Assembly (NCBI GenBank): GCA_037043455.1
Contig: JAWPHD010003247.1
Coordinates: 160,189 to 224,188, forward strand
Direction: 5' to 3'
From: Cyrtodaria siliqua
Taxonomy: Eukaryota; Mollusca; Bivalvia; Adapedonta; Hiatellidae
DNA: 64,000 nucleotides
Within the stretch, counting starts at the first letter, position 1; each line of letters starts with the position of its first letter. The notes below the pieces were generated by a model that had not been told where the DNA came from, ran no database searches, and saw only the letters and a program-made list of their open reading frames with translations. Shown here piece by piece: positions 24,345 through 38,150 of this stretch. Made by a program: the position numbers and the translations under genes.

Positions 24345-25990
24345 TAATTCTATATATATCTTTTTCTGTTATTTGTCTACTCTGGAATTATATTTCTGAG
24401 ACATGTCTACTCTAGATTTATATGTCTGTGATATGTCTACTCTAGTCCTATATTTTGTGATATGTCTACTACATATTTATATGTCTGTGATATGTCTACT
24501 CAAGACTTATATGCATGTGATATGTCTCATATGTCTGTGATATGTCTACTCTAGAATAACATTTCTATTTTATGTCCACTCTAGACTTATATTTCTGTGC
24601 TATATATACTCTAGACTTATATTTCTGTGATATGTCTAATCTAGACTATATACCCGTGATATGTCTACTCTAGACTAATAATTATGTTATGTCTTCTCTA
24701 GACTTATATTTCTGGTATGTCTTCCCTAGACTTATATGTGTATATGACATGTTTACTTTAGACTTATATTTATGTGATATGTTTCTCTAGACTTATATGC
24801 CTGTGATATGTCTACTCTAGACATATTTCTGTGTTATGTCTACTCTAGACTTATATATGTGTAATGTCTTCTATAGTCGTATATTTATATGCCATGTTTA
24901 CTCTAGACTTACATTTCTGTGACGTCTACTAAAGACATATTTCTGTGTTATGTTTACTCTAGACTTACATTTTTGTGATATGTCTACTATAGATTTATAT
25001 GCCTTTGATATGTCTTCTCTAGACATATTTCTGTTATGCCTTCTCTAGACTTATATTTCTGTTATGTCTTCACTAGACTTATATGTATATATCATGTTTA
25101 CTCTAGACTTACATTTCTGTGATGTCTACTCTAGACTTATATATCTGTGTTATGTTTACTCTAGACATATTTCTGTGATATGTTTACTCTAGACTTATAT
25201 GCCTATGCTTTATTTACTCCAGACTTATATGCCTGTGATATGTCTACTCTAGACGTATATACCTGTGATGTGTCTACTCTAGACTAATGTGCATGTTATG
25301 TCTTTTATAGACGTATATGTATATGACATGTTTACTCTAGACTTACATTTCTGTGATGTCTACTATAGACGTATAGTTCTGTGTTATCTTATGTTTTTGT
25401 GATGTGTTAACTCTGGACATATTTCTGATATGTCTGCTCCAGACTTCTATTGATGATATGTCTACTCTAGGCTTATATGTCTGTGATATGTCTAATCTAG
25501 ACTTATAATTTTGATATGTCTACTCTAAAAGTAGATATAAAAATAGAACAGGAAATGTAGCATTCAAGGACGAAAGCCATTATGTTCATATTATGTCATC
25601 TATAGACTTTTATATATGTCTTTCAAGGACGACAGTCATTATGTTCATATTATGTCATCTATATAAAAGTCTATAGATGACTTTATATTATGTCATCTAT
25701 AGACTTTTATATCTGTCTACTCTAGACTTAAATTTCTGATATGTCTACTCTAGGCTTAAATTTCTGATATGTCCACTCTAAACTTATATTCATATGACAT
25801 GTATACTCTAGACTTATACTTATGTGATATGTCTACTCTAAACTTATATTTATTTCTGTTATATGTCCATTCTACTTATATTTATGTTAAGTGTCTAATT
25901 AAGACCTGTTGTTTTTTTGTTGTTTTTATTCTTTTTCTACATCACACAGTTAATAAATTCGACACGTTCATTTTCGAAATAAATTACATT
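24345..25990 (+). repeat. 30-bp satellite array, left inverted arm (unit 1)
   Basis: About 50 degenerate monomers of the gatatgtctactctagac type. Each contains the near-palindrome gtctactctagac. The array is followed by a unique end segment (25910-25985, including aattcgacacgttcattttc). The same end segment and array recur inverted from 27360, so the two form the arms of a large foldback structure. Confidence 0.9.
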
Positions 25991-26149
25991 TATAATTTAA
26001 ATTTTAAACTCAAACAATAAAATATTTATAGGTTAGATTATTAAACGGACCAACTAATGTATCTTACTATTTCAATATTAATACGATGTATTATTAAATA
26101 TTGAATGACTTAAAATAAACTACAAAATACAATATGAGTGTGATTTGCG

Positions 26150-26345
26150 TTCGTAGCAAGACAAACATGATGGGGTGTACTTTTATTTACACTGTCAATC
26201 TGAGCGCTGAAGACAGGATAATAGCGAGGATGTGTACACTGCGAGATGTGTACACTTAAAACCGATGTAAGCAACCAGTGGAACATATTGCCTACTGATC
26301 GTTCCAAGTCGGTAGCCCTGTCTTCAACACACTTTGTGTTGTGAA
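26150..26345 (+). mobile_element. Diverged relative of the retroelement tail
   Basis: Contains gatcgttccaagtcggtagc and ttgtgttgtgaattgtcg, in the order of the ccaaggcggtagccct and gtgtttgtgatgtcg blocks of the tail copies, but well diverged. The unit 2 equivalent is about 38300-38497. Confidence 0.45.
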
Positions 26346-26369
26346 TTGTCGTTTTCACTACATAGTTAA

Positions 26370-26945
26370 TTTGATCTTTGTGGTACAATGCGGACCTGCG
26401 GTTTTGTGGTACAAAGCGGCCCTGCGGGATTGTGGTACAATGCGAACCTGCGGTATTGTGATGAAATGCGGAACTGCAGTTTTGTGGTACAATGCGGACC
26501 TGCGGTTTTGTGGTACAAGGCGGACCTGCGGTATTGTGGTACAATGTGAACCTGCGGTATTGTGATAAAATGCGGAACTGCAGTTTTGTGGTACAATGCG
26601 GACCTGCGGTAGTGTGGTAAAATGCGGACCTGTGGTATTGTGGTACAATGCGGACCTGCGGTATTGTGGTACAATGCGGACTTTGTGGTACAATGCGGAA
26701 CTGCGGTTTTGTGGTACAATGCGGACCTGCGGTATTGTGGTACAATGCGTACTTTGCAATGCGGAACTGCAGTATTGTGGTACAATGCGGATCTGCGGTA
26801 TTGTGGTACAATGCGGATTTTGTGGTAAAATGCGGACCTGCAGTTTTGTGGTACAATGCGGACCTGCGGTATTGTGGCACAATGCGGACCTGCGTTATTC
26901 TGGTACAATGCGGACTTTGTGGTACAATGCGGACCTGCGGTATTT
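26370..26945. repeat. 26-bp minisatellite, about 22 units (unit 1)
   Basis: The unit is tgtggtacaatgcggacctg plus cggtat. Shorter 15-18 bp partial units are mixed in. Because 26 is not a multiple of 3 and the unit has no stop, long frames (up to 256 aa on the minus strand, 140 aa on the plus) run in several phases. They all encode the same repeat and should not be taken as genes. Confidence 0.95.
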
Positions 26946-27096
26946 GTCTAGAGTAGACATCACTGGGTTTACATGGCAGATTCTGCTGGCGATGGTAAGG
27001 ACTGGTTCATGTAAATAACATTAACTCGGCTGAAGCAAATATCCGCCGATGTTCCACATTTTGGCATGCTTGTGTGTTTGTTTGTTTGTGTGTCTT

Positions 27097-27218
27097 GTGT
27101 TTTACGTCGTTTTCAACACATGTAAGGTTATATATGACGGTCGATCTTGTTGTGGTGGAGGTAGAACACCCACTTTTCCTGGGTAAAATCAGTACTGTAC
27201 ACCTCCCGCCATTATTAC
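27097..27218 (-). mobile_element. SINE core fragment without tRNA head (unit 1)
   Basis: Matches the tail and core of the SINE at 3405-3658 (gttttacgtcgttttcaaca, ttatatatgacggtcgat, agtactgtacacctcc). It stops before the tRNA-derived part. Confidence 0.75.
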
Positions 27219-27359
27219 ACGCCAATTTCTGAAACAGACTGAACGGATATTCAGTTCCATGTAAACCGATTAATAAATCCTTCTTTATTGTCACACTGAA
27301 TACATATTTATATTATATCTATTATCAGTCATTTAGGGAGAGCGGGGTGATTAAAAAAA

Positions 27360-28587
27360 ATCATTTATTTCGAAAATGAACGTGTCGAATTTGTTAACTG
27401 TGTGATGTAGAAAAAAAAGAAAAACAACAAAACACAGGTCTTAATTAGACATTTAACATAAATATAAGTCTAGAGTTGATATAGAACATAAATATAAGTT
27501 TAGAGTAGACATATCTGAGAAATATAAGTCTAGAGTAGACATATCACAGAAATATAAGTCTAGAGTATACATCATGTACATAGCATCAGAAATTTAAGTC
27601 TAGAGTAGACATATGAGAAATTTAAGTCTAGAGTAGACATATCACAGGTATAAAAGTCTATAGATGATATAACATAAACATAATGACTGTCGTCCTTGAA
27701 TGCTACTTTTCCTGTCCATTTGTATATCTGATTTTAGAGCAGACATATAAAAAATACAAGTCTAGATTTGACATTACATAAATATAAGTCTGGAGTAGAC
27801 ATATCAGAAATATAAGTCTAGAGTAAACATATCCCAGGTATATTAGTCTAGAGTAGACATCTCACAGGCATATATGTCTAGAGCAGACAAATCACAGAAA
27901 TATAAGTCAATAGTAGACATATCACGGAAATATAATCTAGAGTAAACATACCACAGAATATAAGTTTAAAGTAGACATATCACAGAAATATACGTTTAGA
28001 GTAGACATATCACAGAAATATAAGCCTAGAGTAAACATATACCAGAAATATGTATAAGTTTAGAGTAGCATACAGGGGTCAAGCCACACTCCAAAAATAG
28101 GGAGAAGTGACTTCTCCCTCCAGTCAAAACAGGGAGAAGTTTTTCAAAACAGGGAGACTTGAGGTAGGTCGACATGAGACGGACGATAAAATAGCGAGTT
28201 AACCAATTCTTAACTAATTGCATGTTATTTTATTAATTATTTGTATTGTGATTATTACTGTTATAATAACTAAAACAATGCATAATACTAATAAAGCATG
28301 TATTATTATTATCATTTTGTTATTATTATCATTATGGCATATCCCAGAAATTTAAGTTTATAGTAGACATATCACAGAAATATAAGTCTAGTGTAGACAT
28401 ATCACAGAAATATATGTCTATACTAGACATATCGCGAAAATATCAGTCTAGAGTATACATATCACAGAAATATTGGTCTAGAGTAGACATATCACAGAAA
28501 TATAAGTATATAGTAGAAATATCACAGAAATATAAGTCTATCGTAGACATATCACAGAAATATTTGTCTAGAGTATACATACCACAA
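27360..28587 (-). repeat. 30-bp satellite array, right inverted arm (unit 1)
   Basis: Begins with the inverted end segment (gaaaatgaacgtgtcgaatt) and continues as about 35 monomers in opposite orientation to the left arm. It is interrupted at 28075-28340 by non-satellite sequence (tattattatcat repeats and a gggagaag motif pair). The array ends abruptly at the duplication junction. Confidence 0.9.
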
Positions 28588-29562
28588 AGGTTCTAGGACC
28601 ATAGTGTATATTTATATATAGATGTAAATTGAAGGTGAGCCTGAAATGTTCATTTTTGTTGGCGCCATGTACAATGTGGTGTTGCTGGGCCATAAAACCC
28701 CAATTCAATAAAAATTAATGCCTTTTGATTCAATGTCAAACATGGTTGCCAGCAGTTACCTTGGTTTAAATACAGATATATAGAAAAAAATCGACGACTA
28801 CACCTCCGAAACTACTTGATATACTTTCAAGAAAATTTACAGGAATGTTGCTCTTGATATCTAGTTAGTCCTAAGTAAAAATATGGTTTACCGGAAACTT
28901 ACAAATGTCCGCCACAGTTCAAAATAGATTTTTTCAAAGTACAATTTGTTTGCGACCTTCTCAAAAAAGAATAAGTGGCGCCGTGCTGTGTTATTGATTT
29001 GGAGCCTTTAGCAGAATGAATTTGTATGTATTTGCATAACACTACTAGCATGTCTGTATCAAGATGGCGAGGACGAAGATATACTGGATGTTGATGAGTA
29101 TAGTGATATGATGATTATGGTGATATTCGTTGTGGTGATGGTGGTGGTGCCAATGACGGCTGAGTTTATGGTGATGATAATGATTTATGTGGTGATGATA
29201 ACTTATGGTGGTAACAATGCTGATTGAATATGTTGATGATGATGGTGCTTGTTGTGGTATTTGATGGTACGCTAGTTGATTGAAGCGATATTTTTTGGAA
29301 TAAAATCCACATTGTTTATAGTGTATACACGGTTTGAGAACCTGTAATGATATAATAAAGCACAACAGAATATAAGAGCTTTTTTAATATAGTTTAATTA
29401 ATTTTACTATTTGCATATTTTCATTCTTAACAATCAACCAATAACTACAAACCAAACGTATTCCTAAGACGGAAATAGCACTATTAAAAGGCAAATAACT
29501 GTTATATACAAATAGAAAGGTCAACGTTCATTCGTCATCAGATTGATCAACACAATGTATAT

Positions 29563-29564
<2 letters not shown>

Positions 29565-29598
<34 letters not shown>

Positions 29599-29632
29599 AC
29601 AGAGAGAGAGAGAGAGAGAGACAGACAGAGAC
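29565..29632. repeat. (AG)n microsatellite, copy B 3' flank
   Basis: Duplicate of 17391-17458 with the same interruptions. Confidence 0.9.
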
Positions 29633-30037
29633 AATAAAATAATAGTATTTGAAAACAAATAAGTTCTCTGTACAGAACTTTCACTCGCTATCAAGTTTGA
29701 ATGGCATTCAACCAAACGAGTAACAGTGATTAAAAAAATAAATATATAAACAACAATATTTTAAGGTTACTACATGAATAAAATTAAAATGGGAACATGA
29801 CCAATTGAAAAGCTTCCCTTGAATGTAAGGTGGCAAAAGTCCTCACTGGGAGCCTCAAAGCACATTTAGTAAAATAAAAAAAGCAACGTGTCACGTCTTA
29901 CTCCATTAGCATACACGGTTAATACGATATACACTTTGTCAAAATATTGCACTTCACAATGTTCACACTATGACGTCATTTTGAACTATAAAAGTCTTAC
30001 ATCTGACGTGGAGTTCTTGTACAGCATACAACACTCC

Positions 30038-33000
30038 CTACAACCAACTCTCCTTAAACAATCTGCTAGGTGACTGTGTTAAGGACATGGTCAGTCGTGA
30101 ACGAGGGGTCATCATGGCCTTGTTAGACGAAGCACCCATCTTGACTACACACTTGGTGATCGGTGAAACAATGTTAACTGGTCGTCGAGTGACAGGGGTG
30201 CACGGTAACATGACTTTACATGGGGTAGAGTTGTTGAGGTTCCCCGTCTGCTGTATCATGACGTCCTGGACTTGCGCGTGAATGTCGCCGAGACGCTTCT
30301 TGGGTCTGACATTACACGGGGAAGCACCTAAGTCTACAACATGTACGGCAGGACTGTTATGATTCTGCAAATAATAATACAAATATGATATTAATTTAGG
30401 TAAAATTAATAAATATAATAAAACATATTTACTGATCAAAAGTCCGATTTGTATTCATAGCGTTTCGGTGTGATGAAGATTTGACGAATTAGATAAATTG
30501 TATGTTTCAAAAAAAATCAAAAAAATCACGTAACACACATCTTATTCAGGCAAACTGTTATATACATTTTGTAAAGAACTTCGGGTATGTTTTGATTTAC
30601 ATACTTGATGGAAGTCCATCTACAAGTCTTATCTCAAGAACACATATTTCCTTGCAAGTCTTGATTTCCATTTTATAGTTACTAATGTTTAATTACCTTA
30701 GTTTTCTGAAAGTTGGCCTTGTCATCGAGGTTCTCCTTGCTCAGATCTTCATCTAGCATCGCGATGTTGGTGTCTTCCATCTCCAGCCAGAAGTTGGCCA
30801 CGTCATCGCCGAGCTCCTTCGGGATCGTGAACACGGAATGGGCGTTGTCAATAAGCGTCGTCACGGCCTTGCTCAGGATCGGCTGAACGCACTGCATGTC
30901 TTCAGGAGTGAGCTAAACACAAAAAAGAAATATTTAAATAATGGAGGTTGGCGAATGCATAGGGTAAGATGTATTGACGTTTAAACCATTAGAACAATAT
31001 ATCTGATCAACCATTGTTATTCGCGGTGCTAGTGGGATACACACAAATGTTGTGACTCAGTTTTTATTTTTCTGTAATTCTATTCAACAGGTAATAGTTA
31101 ATAACTTATAATTACCTTTCTCGGACATAGCAGACTGGGAGCGAATACGACACCGAGGGAGCTGGAAGACATCTTGTTCTCTGTTACACCGGCGACGCGA
31201 TGCAAGAGGTCGAGCAGACTCTCAAGAAGTATGGCGTTCTCTCTCGGCAACATTATGGTCATCATCTGGAGCGCCTTAAGTTGTTTACCCTCAGCCTGCG
31301 ACATTTCCCTCTCAGTCGGGGTATTACGGACCATGTCTGTGAAATATATTTTATACTATTAATACAACGCCAAATTATAATTGTTGAAAGTGTTATGTAC
31401 TTTCATAGGTTAACTTATGTTCAAACATTTAACGGGACACACGGTCATCTTGGTGTAATTTGCACTGGTAAATGTTTACCATATTTTCTCAGTCATTTTC
31501 ACTTTAAAGGGGCATACGGCAAAGCATCTCGATGTATTAATCTAGAATCAATTTGACTTTTTAAACCTGTTGGCATATAAAATAAAACAATGAATTTTAC
31601 ATTTTCTTCGTTATTCTAGCATACTAGGTGTAATTATATTATTAAAAATAGTTCTCTGAAAAACAATTTGCTTTGAACTATTCAGACAATTGCTAATAAT
31701 AATTTGCAAATATGCTGGAATTGTAATTTTTATTTTGTCATTACTTTACAATATGTTTAAAATATACATGTACATAACAAAATGCATTGTACAGAACAGA
31801 ATATTCCGTTTCAAACTAGCGTAACGACATATCAGCATTGGGTCGTCTTCCTTTATATCAACTTGATTGTTTTAATTGTTTTAGTAAATAGTGATAGCTC
31901 TGTTTGCATTATGTAGAGCAAATTCCATTAAACGTGAACGTCTTGTTAACAACCACTGTACTTTGTGCTGAGTAGCTTACGTCTAGGTTTATGTAATAAC
32001 GACTGATTGCTTGAATGAGATATAGGGTCCTATAAAAACCACAGCGTCCGAACGCAATGGCATCGTAGGTCCGCACTGTACTGCAAACAATGACTTGATA
32101 ATACAATGAAAGAGACAAAAAAAACCAGAAAGGGTGGTGAAGACAGTGTTACCGACTTGGAACGGTCAGTAGGCAATAAGTCCTACTGGTTAGCTTGAAT
32201 CTATTTTATATGCGCACAATACTCGCTATTACCCTGTCATCAGAGCCCATATAGACAAGACAGTGTAAACAAAACTACATCCCATCAAAAGGAATTCTCT
32301 AACAATAAAGTCCACATCCAGAGAATTAACTAAAGAAACACATACAAAATAATAAACATCTCAGGATGTAATCAGAATCAAGAAAACAACTGATCTAACC
32401 CATGACTTACCGACAATATGTAAATGCGCCTCGTAGTGTTTCTCAGTAAGTAGCGGTTCTGGTAAGTCGCCAATTAACTGCTTTAATACGGTGGCGACAT
32501 CGTGGGCAGAGAATGTGGAATCGTTTAGATGAAGATCGGCACCCTGAAGCACACACTCCTTCAAGAGGCGCTGTCGAGTGACGTTGCCGGTCTTACGGAA
32601 TAAACCCTCCGTCTTCAAATCTGTAAAATACAAGGGCGTAAACACATGAGCATAATTGTAATAAAATTAATTATTTGAACATTATTTGATAATGAAGCTG
32701 GTGCTTTAATAAAATGTATCCTGATGATGTGTTCTATGAGGGTTGAACATTTCCAACAACACACCTTTTCACCATGTAGTCATTCTAAGGTTACATCTGG
32801 GACGAAAATAGAGCCCTTGTTATATGTTGCTTTTGTTACTTTATGCATGATTTACACAAACAGAGGATATTTGGAAAAAGCAACAACACCTTAACAATAA
32901 AATACTCTCAGAGTATGCTGACTTACTTTCAGGCTGATGTAGGAAGTTGATCAGCATGTTCAGCTGATTCACTATGTCCTTCGTCAGCTTCCCGCTCGTA

Positions 33001-33802
33001 GCTATCAGTCTCTCTGAAAGGTTTTACAAATATTGAAAATATATTAAATTATATTATTTAAGTCATTGAATTGATAAAAAGGCATCATGACATTTATACA
33101 AGTACTTTAAAATAGTAGTGTGCAGTATCACAATTAAGAATTACTGGGTCAAATTCGATATATATATAGTTATTTAAATATATATCACATTGTACAGAAA
33201 ATAGAAGATAAACAAATAAAATACGCTTATTATACATATCCACTACCCCTTTTTCAATAACATAAAATGTCAAAATACCTTTTTTCTTTGCAGAGAACGA
33301 TGTACCGTTCTTTTTCCTTCTCTTGCCGTCAGCGTTCTGCTCGAGTTTGAACATCTCCCCAAGTTGTGTGCCGTCAAGTTCCATGAGAAAGGACAGCTGC
33401 TTCTTGCAGAAAGTTGCCAACTTCTTCGGCATACAATTACGTAATCGGTTCACGTTCTTCTGAGCTTCCATCTGATCACGATGGAGATCTGACGCCGACA
33501 TGTCATTGGCTAAAACAAAAACAATGAGCATTACATTATTTAATTAGAGATTTGTGAAGTAATTTAGCAGGATAGTGTCTATGTCGGAATAAGCAGTTAC
33601 TAGTAATATTCATAAACATATAAACCATATATTGTTGGGATATTAAATAAAAAATAAAGCATATAGAAAGAATGTACTTACAGACTGACAACGCCTTCAT
33701 GTCCAGAGTAAGTGTACAGCGTCTGGAAGTGTATTTCTCCTTCGTTTTCTGATACTTATTTTCAACACTAGACTTGTCAGATTTATTTGGTGTGCAAACC
33801 AT
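30038..33802 (-). CDS. ARHGAP19-like: ARHGAP19-like Rho GTPase-activating protein, copy B (7 exons, 470 aa)
   Basis: Exons (minus strand): 33802-33682, 33509-33279, 33013-32927, 32620-32411, 31336-31116, 30912-30697, 30364-30038 (stop). They have the same phases as copy A and total 1413 nt. Exons 1-4 appear to encode the same protein as copy A. Differences fall in exon 5 (TPTEREMSQ for TRTERERSK, and LESLL for FESLL), exon 6 (ANFQKTK for ANFPENTK, one residue shorter) and exon 7 (PKKRL for SKKRL, KVMLPCTPVT for KVLLPCTPAT, SSNKA for SSKKA). The arginine finger and lysine are kept, and Ser again replaces the core Asn. It may be a functional recent duplicate, or an uncollapsed allele in the assembly. 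Confidence 0.9.
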
Positions 33803-34124
33803 ATTGAAGCTTGGTTGAAAGTTAAGCTATATAGATATATATATATACGTATATGTATATCAAGCACTGACCACTTAATATCAAATACTGTTCACTGAAT
33901 GTCAACTTTTTCCAGTTCTTAAAACCAACACAATATGTCACTCATAACTTAATCAAAAGATGCACTGTTTGACACAATTCACTCAATCGTATTCATTAAT
34001 TATAAGCAATCCAGTGTATGTCAGAGGCATAGAGAAGCAGAGTACTAGTACGTCACAGCTTTATTAAACTTTTGAGAAGTTACACGTGTAAGCAATTCTT
34101 CAGAATGAAGTACCAAACATTTAA

Positions 34125-34145
34125 TACAGTGGGTTTATATACAGA
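34125..34145 (-). promoter_or_regulatory. Candidate TATA-type core promoter, RhoGAP copy B
   Basis: tatataaac on the minus strand (complement of 34133-34141), in the block conserved with copies A and C. Confidence 0.35.
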
Positions 34146-35514
34146 AAGAGAAAACTGCGGCTCAGTTACTCTCAATTACTGCAAATTAAGCAAAACACAC
34201 TTATTAAGATGTCACTTACACAAGAAAATATAATCGATTGAGGATAAATTAAAAATACAAAAGAGTCAATTAATGCTGTCTAAATGACTGTCTGGAAGTG
34301 TACTCGTCATTTTGCCAGTCTGGCTGCTTGTGAAGGATGCACTTGTGTTAATTAAGGGTCAATTGCCAATTATAGAGGTGAGAATTGACGACTTGTGCCA
34401 GACAATCATTTTAGGTGTCCAGTTGTTCATTTTATTATTGATTTAAGATGTTATCTTAAATGATATATTAATTTATGATCAATGGTATTAAGTGATTGAC
34501 AATAAAATATTGCATTTCTCAAAGTGAATAGTTATGAATTTATTCATAAAATAAAACATGTTTAATAAGAAAAGAAATGAAATTTCTCATATGCTGCACA
34601 AAAACAACTTTGTTTTATTAACACACATTTGGAAAGAGATTATTTAACGACTAACAGTGTTTCTGTTTATATTTACATCTATAGTTAATAACATTATTTT
34701 AATGGTATTTTGGGATGGATAAGAAAAAACTAAAAATAATTTGTCGGCTTACAGTTACATAAGTCTCGTTTAAATTTCATATAACATATTTCCATATTGT
34801 TTTCGGTGTTTATACTTTGTTATTTGCAGGCAAAATAGCGCAACCTGAGATACAGATTTAGCGAATGGTCTTCCTTTTCTTTCTTTGTTTTTAATTATCT
34901 AACTTACGTATGCAGAACTTCTTAGTGAAAGCGCTTATTGACTTTGATTCTGCCAAAGTAAAACATGGGGTAATGTAGTAATGCATACTGGAATTGTTTG
35001 TAAATACCATAAGCAAAGTTTGCTCATCAAGGGAAGTCACTTAGCAAGGCATTATATTGTTGAGCAAAACGTTTGTCATCATGCAATACACGTAAATAGG
35101 ATATAACATCATACAACATGTAATGGATTTTTAAAACAAAGATTGTGAATAATGGATTAGGATACAAATCAGAGCAACAAAACCCCGTCCCTTAATGTAA
35201 TAAACACATGCATTTATTAACTTTCATTTATCATGCAGATATGCACTTTTCTGCCTAATAAAGGGCTGACCTAATACATTTTTACTTTAATTAGGCACTG
35301 ACCAATAAAGCAAATCAATGCGGAATTCCTCTGCGTTTATTGTACGTAACGTTATCTGACGTAATGCACATAACGTTGCCTGACGTCATAAAACAAACAA
35401 AAAAACAACAACATGGCGGCGTCCTCGATAAGCTTAACAGTCTGAGTAATAGGTAATAATAGTAATTCATACAGAAAATGTGGAAAATCTACATGATAAA
35501 TGGAATAGTATATT

Positions 35515-35624
35515 AGTGCCATTTACTATCCAGTTTATTGGGCTCGACACGAAAACGAAGAATGGCTCGGCGCCATTCTTCGTTTTCTAAGCCTCGCCTA
35601 ATAAGCTTGATAGTAAAAGGCACT
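35515..35624. mobile_element. 110-bp palindromic element (unit 2)
   Basis: Duplicate of 23333-23442. The inner arm reads gaagaatggc here, which makes the palindrome slightly more perfect. Confidence 0.75.
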
Positions 35625-36524
35625 GACATAATATATATATATTCTCTATTTATTTTCTTCAGTATACATTTTATTTTAAAAGTTAATTTAATAATTAGAT
35701 CGCTAAAACAATGTTCCATTTATCTTTTGTTGAAGCCGCTAATAAAGAAAAACACATTGAATAAATTCACAGGATATCATTCAGTCCAGAAAAAAAGGTA
35801 AATTTAGTAGTAAGTATGCTGATGAGAGACTTAATTATTGCATACTAATATAACAAAACATCGATACAATTAAATGTAATTAATTGAGTCTTTAAGTACC
35901 AACTGTGAAAAGGAAATTTGAGAATTGTGTTAAATGATAATTAGGTAATTAACAAGTGTGTATGTAACCTGTTGTCGTCATGTTGAAGGGCAGGGTTTAT
36001 AGATTTAGATTTAATTGTTTATTTGCGTCTCATTGTTTTCAATCAAATATGCATACATATATACATTATTTCATACACGAAACATGAATTGTAAACACAA
36101 TTCTAAAAGAAAAATACGAGACGATAGTATTGCACATTAACATATAACATTCAATAATTCATATCAAAGCATAATTATCGTTTAGGCCTGTACATGAGTT
36201 ACTACTAATACATTTAATGTGATAAGAATTGGACCACTATTGTTAATCAACCTTATGAGTATCACATATATGATACTCAAAGTTTAAAATGCCATTAAAA
36301 TGAATTTGGGTAAACTGTGAAATAGTATATATAAGATGCAGTATTTTATAAATATGCCAGCGTATGCTTTGCACAATTTAATTATGAAGAACACATGAAG
36401 AAAACTGTATGGTTTTAAGGTTAATGATTTCCGGGTGTTTAATACTTGAGCCATGTTGCTTGAATTTATAGCGTTTCCATTGCGCACATGAGAACATTTT
36501 GATAATAAAGTTATAAATTTCAAT

Positions 36525-38150
36525 TAATTCTATATATATCTGTTTCTGTTATTTGTCTACTCTGGAATTATATTTCTGAGACATGTCTACTCTAGATTTA
36601 TATGTCTGTGATATGTCTACTCTAGTCTTATATTTTGTGATATGTCTACTACATATTTATATGTCTGTGATATGTCTACTCAAGACTTATATGCATGTGA
36701 TATGTCTCATATGTCTGTGATATGTCTACTCTAGAATAACATTTCTATTTTATGTCTACTCTAGACTTATATTTCTGTGCTATATATACTCTAGACTTAT
36801 ATTTCTGTGATATGTCTAATCTAGACTATATACCCGTGATATGTCTACTCTAGACTAATAATTATGTTATGTCTTCTCTAGACTTATATTTATGGTATGT
36901 CTTCCCTAGACTTATATGTGTATATGACATGTTTACTTTAGACTTATATTTATGTGATATGTTTCTCTAGACTTATATGCCTGTGATATGTCTACTCTAG
37001 ACATATTTCTGTGTTATGTCTACTCTAGACTTATATATGTGTAATGTCTTCTATAGTCGTATATTTATATGCCATGTTTACTCTAGACTTACATTTCTGT
37101 GACGTCTACTAAAGACATATTTCTGTGTTATGTTTACTATAGATTTATATGCCTTTGATATGTCTTCTCTAGACATATTTCTGTTATGTCTTCTCTAGAC
37201 TTATATTTCTGTTATGTCTTCACTAGACTTATATGTATATATCATGTTTACTCTAGACTTACATTTCTGTGATGTCTACTCTAGACTTATATATCTGTGT
37301 TATGTTTACTCTAGACATATTTCTGTGATATGTTTACTCTAGACTTATATGCCTATGCTTTATTTACTCCAGACTTATATGCCTGTGATATGTCTACTCT
37401 AGACGTATATACCTGTGATGTGTCTACTCTAGACTAATATGCATGTTATGTCTTCTATAGACGTATATGTATATGACATGTTTACTCTAGACTTACATTT
37501 CTGTGATGTCTACTATAGACGTATAGTTCTGTGTTATCTTATGTTTCTGTGATGTGTTAACTCTGGACATATTTCTGATATGTCTGCTCCAGACTTCTAT
37601 TGATGATATGTCTACTCTAGGCTTATATGTCTGTGATATGTCTAATCTAGACTTATAATTTTGATATGTCTACTCTAAAAGTAGATATAAAAATAGAACA
37701 GGAAATGTAGCATTCAAGGACGAAAGCCATTATGTTCATATTATGTCATCTATAGACTTTTATATATGTCTTTCAAGGACGACAGTCATTATGTTCATAT
37801 TATGTCATCTATATAAAAGTCTATAGATGACTTTATATTATGTCATCTATAGACTTTTATATCTGTCTACTCTAGACTTAAATTTCTGATATGTCTACTC
37901 TAGGCTTAAATTTCTGATATGTCCACTCTAAACTTATATTCATATGACATGTATACTTTAGACTTATAGTTATGTGATATGTCTACTCTAAACTTATATT
38001 TATTTCTGTTATATGTCCATTCTACTTATATTTATGTTAAGTGTCTAATTAAGACCTGTTTTTTTTTTTTTGTTGTTTTTATTCTTTTTCTACATCACAC
38101 AGTTAATAAATTCGACACGTTCATTTTCGAAATAAATTACTTTTAAATTT
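36525..38150 (+). repeat. 30-bp satellite array, left inverted arm (unit 2)
   Basis: Duplicate of 24345-25990. It lacks about 30 bp (one monomer) near 37135 and has a longer T run near 38060. Confidence 0.9.

Larger units (their letters stand above)
16417..28587. repeat. Tandem segmental duplication, unit 1 (about 12.17 kb)
   Basis: The sequence from aaggttctaggaccatag (16417) onward recurs from 28588 in the same order and orientation with only scattered substitutions and short indels (offset 12150-12189 bp). It carries RhoGAP copy A, the upstream palindrome, the satellite arms and the 26-bp minisatellite. The right edge is a satellite monomer joined directly to the start of unit 2. Confidence 0.95.

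Noticed and set aside
26110..26908. Minus-strand frames of 174-256 aa with PQVRIVPQ-type repeats (and 38347-39060)
   Set aside because: They are translations of the 26-bp minisatellite, open in all phases because the unit lacks stops. There is no signal peptide, splice support or phase preference.
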